A stretch of DNA of 37,008 bases, from positions 5,761 through 42,768 of the forward strand of contig PMMM01000046.1 of NCBI GenBank assembly GCA_003162245.1, read 5' to 3'. The position numbers were made by a program, and so were the translations under genes. Below the pieces are notes generated by a model, which ran no database searches, was not told the DNA's origin, and saw nothing but the letters and a program-made list of their open reading frames with translations. Below are positions 34,273 through 37,008 of this stretch, piece by piece. Position 1 is the stretch's first letter. Each line of letters starts with the position of its first letter. This stretch comes from Phycisphaerales bacterium. GTDB lineage: Bacteria; Planctomycetota; Phycisphaerae; UBA1845; Fen-1342.

Positions 34273-34586
34273 GAAACCTCCTTGCGCTCAACGGCCGCGT
34301 AGCAGGTCGGGCATAGCCGCGCCCCGTCCGGCAAATGGTAAACCTGCTCGTACGCCCGCGCGCAGGCCGTGCAAAGCCCGCGGCTCGCCGGCGGCAACGG
34401 CGTGCCGTCCGGGCGCAGCTTGCGGCGGCGCTCCGCCCGCTCCGCCGAATGCTTCTGCTCTTCCCAAACGAGAATCTTGAGCCCGGTCCACGCGGCGATG
34501 AGCACGACGGCGCCGACGCCCAGGACCGCCAGCGCGCCGATCAGGAAGTACAGGTTCAGCCCGAACATCTTGAGCTGGCCGTTCAT
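34269..34586 (-). CDS. Small membrane protein with zinc ribbon, coupled to PilT-like ATPase
   Basis: A 105 aa protein with a membrane helix at about 12-40, a basic linker (42-65) and a C-terminal ribbon, CTAC (Cys72, Cys75) and CPTC (Cys92, Cys95). ATG 34586 is preferred because ggaga lies 7 bases upstream; a longer frame exists but lacks a site. It is the first of a two-gene unit with the PilT-like ATPase. Its topology (cytoplasmic ribbon, one helix) suggests a membrane anchor or adaptor for the ATPase, but this is inference. Confidence 0.7.
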   Translation of the reverse strand: MNGQLKMFGLNLYFLIGALAVLGVGAVVLIAAWTGLKILVWEEQKHSAERAERRRKLRPDGTPLPPASRGLCTACARAYEQVYHLPDGARLCPTCYAAVERKEVS

Positions 34587-35014
34587 GCGCCGTCTCCAAC
34601 CACCCATCTTACGCCGCGGACGGCGATTTCGCGCGCCCGCCGCGCCGGCCGCACCGTCGTCCCTGCGCCCGTGGCGTTGCCCCTCAAACGTAGTGTCGTC
34701 CCCCGCAAACGTAGCGTCGCCCCCCCGTGGGCGACGTAGGACGCGGAAAACCGTCATCGCGCCGTCGGACGCCCCGCTTGGGCTAGCCGGGGACGGCGGG
34801 GAGACGGTATACTGGACCGCAGGCCCCTAGCCGGGCTCACCGGGCACGGGTTGGTGGGGCCGCAGCGCAGGCTGAATCCGAACATCGCGCGGGCGTACCG
34901 GCATAATGCCAACGGCAACCGCGCGTCGTCTGCAGGCGGCATAGGGCAGGAAATACGCCATTGTCTTGCGCGCTGGAAGGCCCGCTTCTCTTCAGCGGCG
35001 ATGGAGGTGCACCA
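34587..35014. other. Intergenic region with repeats
   Basis: About 430 bases between the zinc-ribbon membrane protein gene (-) and the LuxR-type gene (+). It contains the hairpin repeat at 34685-34740. A tatact at 34808-34813 could be a -10 element for the plus strand but has no convincing -35 at the right spacing. No gene is seen. Confidence 0.5.
34685..34740. repeat. Tandem 21-base repeat ending in a hairpin (cgtcgccc / gggcgacg)
   Basis: Two 21-base units begin at 34685 and 34706, both starting caaacgtag. The second unit forms a hairpin: arms cgtcgccc at 34715-34722 and gggcgacg at 34729-34736, loop ccccgt. It matches the hairpin at 35738-35759 with a compensatory change in the stem. Confidence 0.8.
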
Positions 35015-35353
35015 ATGGCCGAACTCACGAGCGCCACGCTTCCTCGGTTCCTGGACAAGCGCGCCTTCGCTCTGCTACGCGCCCGGCTGCGTTTGTCGCA
35101 GCGCGAGGGCCAGATCGTCGAGCGTATTTTCCGGGATGACAAGGAATCGGCCATCGCCTGTGGCCTGGACATGTCCCCCCACACCTTGCGGACGCATGTC
35201 ACGCGCCTCTACCAGAAACTGGAGGTCACCAGCCGGATGGACCTGGCCATCCGCCTGTACGAGTCCTTCCTGTCGCTGACCTGCGAGTCGCGCAGCCGGC
35301 TCCCACCCTTTTGCAGCCGGTACGCGGCTGGCCGCTGTCGGCTCCGGAGCTGA
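35015..35353 (+). CDS. Stand-alone LuxR-type HTH protein
   Basis: A 112 aa DNA-binding protein. The core (about 27-85) reads LSQREGQIVERIFRD, IACGLDMSPHTLRTHV, LYQKLEVTSRMDLAIRL, the four-helix GerE/LuxR pattern, with the recognition helix SPHTLRTHVTRLYQKL. There is no receiver or ligand-binding domain, which leaves its signal unknown. ATG 35015 has ggagg 7 bases upstream. The C-terminal tail is Cys/Arg-rich and may be unstructured. It lies upstream of the second PEP-CTERM gene, but separated from it by 610 bases. Confidence 0.8.
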   Translation: MAELTSATLPRFLDKRAFALLRARLRLSQREGQIVERIFRDDKESAIACGLDMSPHTLRTHVTRLYQKLEVTSRMDLAIRLYESFLSLTCESRSRLPPFCSRYAAGRCRLRS

Positions 35354-35733
35354 CAGCTCAAGAAGCGACTGGCGGGGCCGCCTGCGGCCGTGTTAAGCTG
35401 TTATTATCGGGGTGCGCGGGGTGCGCGCCTTTTAGCATGTTCGCATGGCGGAGAGGAGTTCGTGCGGGTCCTGGAGGAAGAGGAGGACGGTGGGCAGCGC
35501 TGTTCTACGCACTTTGACCTGCGGGAGTTGCTTTCCCCCTGTTGTCGCTTGAGCCGCGACAGTCGCTTCTCGCATCGTTCCCGGCTCTGCTCCCGCAAAG
35601 CGAAGTGCATGGCGTGACGCGTGCGCGCGGGTGTGCATCTCATCGCCCGCAAAAACCAATGGAGCGCCTGGCAGGGCTGCCGGGGAAACCTCGTTTGGCG
35701 GCCCCGCGTTGAGCGTAACAGTCCGCCGCAGAA
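35354..35733. other. Intergenic region without a supported gene
   Basis: Part of the 610-base gap before the second PEP-CTERM gene. Open frames are present on both strands, but their translations show no coherent fold, no signal peptide and no clear ribosome binding site. I see no RNA gene. It precedes the hairpin repeat at 35734 and the leader repeat at 35791. Confidence 0.45.
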
Positions 35734-35763
35734 GTAGCGTCGGCCCCCCGTGGCCGACGTAGA
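35734..35763. repeat. REP-like hairpin (cgtcggcc / ggccgacg)
   Basis: Arms cgtcggcc at 35738-35745 and ggccgacg at 35752-35759 with the loop ccccgt (35746-35751), flanked by gtag on both sides. Same design as 34715-34736, but one base pair of the stem is swapped (G-C for C-G). It lies 27 bases before the leader repeat copy B. Confidence 0.85.
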
Positions 35764-35790
35764 GCACAAGAAAACACGGCCTTCATGGGT

Positions 35791-35899
35791 GGTCCTCGGC
35801 GGCGAAGGTCCTTTTGCGGCGGACTGGTAAGCCCGGAAGGCGATGGAGAACATGGAGAACACACAGCCAGGAGCAACGAGCCGCGGCGTTCGCGGCCCG
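35791..35899 (+). repeat. Leader repeat, copy B (upstream of second PEP-CTERM gene)
   Basis: Nearly identical to 1-110 and in the same orientation. The internal hairpin gccgcg (35880-35885), loop gcgtt, cgcggc (35891-35896) is conserved. Looser similarity continues to the ribosome binding site at about 35950-35955. Interpreted as a shared 5' UTR/promoter module or a dispersed repeat that landed before both genes. Confidence 0.85.
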
Positions 35900-35963
35900 C
35901 GACCCGATGAGCGTAGAGGTAGGTGACTGTCCTTGGTTTCGAGGGTGTGGAAAGGAATTGGCC

Positions 35964-36938
35964 ATGCACAAGACAACTGTTGTTCTCGTCGCGGGTGTTA
36001 TTGCCATCTGTCATGCCGGCCCGGCGAGAGCAGGTGACGTAGACGTAAATGTCTCATTCCAGGTCCTCGATACCCAAAAGCACGTCAAGGATGCGGGGAT
36101 CAAGATAGTCAACGGCACGCCCAAGGGCTGCAGTGACCTAGGCGGATTCGGGAGCTTTAAACCGGGAACCAACTCCTTCACCTTCGACGGCGGAGACATT
36201 CAGTCAGGTGGTGCACATGAGCTTACCCTGCAAGTAACTCCAACAGACCCGACAAAACCGGTCAAGGCCAAGTGGACGAAGTTCTCGAGCCAAGACAATG
36301 CAAGCATCCCAAGCAAAAAAGAAATGCGGAGCACAAGCGACAAGGACGATATCTTCTCGAAGGCTGTATGGGGCGGACCGTCCGGCACGAGCTTCCTGGG
36401 CGTCAGCATCCCAGCGAACCAGTGGGCGTACTTCTACCAGTTCGATCGATCGCCAGACTACACTGCCACTCCGGACCACTTCGAGATGGACGTAGGCGGC
36501 GGCTCTCCTACTGCCATGGGGTACATCTCCAACACCTGGCCGGTCAATCTGCTCCTCAACGACCTGCCGCAGGACATCGCCATTGACGGATCCGTCACGT
36601 ACGGGATCATAGATCACATGGATGCTGAGAACCTCTCCGGGAACGCCGGCATCGCTCCGAGTCAGTGGTTCTACAGCACCGGAAAGATGACCGCCCTGTA
36701 TACATCGGCATTCAATCCGGGCGACATCTCAGACATCCTTTGGTTCACGCATCCGGGTGAACCTGAGATCGGCGGGCCCCTGGGCATAGACGGCGACAAT
36801 GCCCGGATCTTTTCGGGCGGCGACACGGTGCTTCAGTTTACCAATGGGGTTATCACACCAACTCCAGAGCCGAGCGTAATGGCCCTGCTTGCGCTGGGCA
36901 GCGTTATGCTCCTGCGTGGAAAAAGAAAAAGTTCGTAG
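35964..36938 (+). CDS. PEP-CTERM sorting domain protein, second copy
   Basis: A 324 aa secreted protein. ATG 35964 is chosen: aaagga precedes it by about 8 bases, and MHKTTVVLVAGVIAICHAGPARA is then a normal signal peptide; upstream in-frame ATGs (35814, 35907) fall inside the leader. The C-terminus is PEPS, a hydrophobic segment and the basic end RGKRKSS. The middle, beta-rich part has no recognised domain, and it does not resemble the first PEP-CTERM protein apart from the sorting signal. The TAG stop lies at the edge of a hairpin repeat. Composition is less GC-rich than the core genes. Confidence 0.88.
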   Translation: MHKTTVVLVAGVIAICHAGPARAGDVDVNVSFQVLDTQKHVKDAGIKIVNGTPKGCSDLGGFGSFKPGTNSFTFDGGDIQSGGAHELTLQVTPTDPTKPVKAKWTKFSSQDNASIPSKKEMRSTSDKDDIFSKAVWGGPSGTSFLGVSIPANQWAYFYQFDRSPDYTATPDHFEMDVGGGSPTAMGYISNTWPVNLLLNDLPQDIAIDGSVTYGIIDHMDAENLSGNAGIAPSQWFYSTGKMTALYTSAFNPGDISDILWFTHPGEPEIGGPLGIDGDNARIFSGGDTVLQFTNGVITPTPEPSVMALLALGSVMLLRGKRKSS

Positions 36939-36955
36939 GGTGGGCATCGCCCACC
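36936..36955. repeat. REP-like hairpin at the end of the PEP-CTERM gene
   Basis: Arms ggtgggc at 36939-36945 and gcccacc at 36949-36955 with the loop atc. The first three bases (tag at 36936-36938) are the stop codon of the upstream gene. Same core layout (gtagg, arm, triplet, inverse arm) as the copies at 27095-27205. It may serve as the transcript's 3' end. Confidence 0.8.
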
Positions 36956-37008
36956 AACCTCCTAAAAAGAGTAAAAAGAGGGACAGTGGGGCTGTTGAAA
37001 AACACGCG

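Noticed and set aside
34801-34820. tatact as a -10 promoter box before the LuxR-type gene
   Set aside because: No TTGACA-like element lies 16-18 bases upstream, and the gene starts 200 bases away.
35404-35976. A 190-codon minus-strand open frame before the second PEP-CTERM gene
   Set aside because: It runs through the leader and hairpin repeats and into the next gene's signal peptide; the product is Arg/Ser-rich without any domain.

Overview
The window looks like chromosomal DNA of a GC-rich planctomycete, most likely a Phycisphaerae-type lineage. This rests on several traits seen together: two secreted proteins with C-terminal PEP-CTERM sorting signals, an Asp-box (BNR-like) secreted protein ending in a dockerin-like pair of calcium loops with a CNCDG motif, a membrane protein ending in a CHGCGYDL...CPECG zinc ribbon, several PilB/PilT-type ATPases, and many short dispersed palindromic repeats. 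The assignment is inference; no rRNA or tRNA gene is visible to confirm it.

Layout. Positions 1-957 hold a PEP-CTERM gene behind a ~110 bp leader; a second PEP-CTERM gene at the other end (35964-36938) has a nearly identical leader (35791-35899). 958-1518 is non-coding and ends in a hairpin repeat. From 8031 down to 1519 a minus-strand run encodes a TIM-barrel-like protein, a lipoprotein, a membrane-anchored periplasmic protein, an amidohydrolase, a trans-sulfuration PLP enzyme and adenylosuccinate lyase (PurB). On the plus strand, 8150-11034 is a translationally coupled pair: a phosphomannomutase-type enzyme with an extra Cys-rich N-terminus, and an M16 peptidase homologue with a degraded zinc motif. 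Minus-strand genes from 21706 to 11112 encode EtfB, EtfA, a polytopic membrane protein, an M29 aminopeptidase, a DUF2723-type membrane protein, PilB, PilT and thioredoxin reductase. A small AT-richer island (21841-23092) encodes a PD-(D/E)XK nuclease-like protein and a small Cys-rich partner. MetF (+) and a FAS1-domain protein (-) converge on a strong hairpin. From 34586 to 25124 the minus strand carries a small zinc-ribbon membrane protein coupled to a second PilT-like ATPase, a secreted protein coupled to the Asp-box/dockerin protein, an alpha/beta hydrolase, a membrane zinc-ribbon protein and a large membrane protein with a spermidine-synthase-like domain. A short LuxR-type HTH gene (+) precedes the second PEP-CTERM region.

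How the genes fit together. The core genes are housekeeping: purine synthesis (PurB), sulfur amino-acid and one-carbon metabolism (PLP enzyme, MetF), redox (TrxB, EtfAB) and twitching/type IV pilus motors (PilB, PilT and a PilT paralogue). The accessory interest lies in the paired PEP-CTERM leaders, a hairpin repeat family whose arms change in a compensatory way, a copy of such a repeat translated in-frame inside a membrane protein, and the nuclease-like two-gene island. No CRISPR array, intact transposase or RNA gene was found. All family assignments come from reading motifs, not from database searches.
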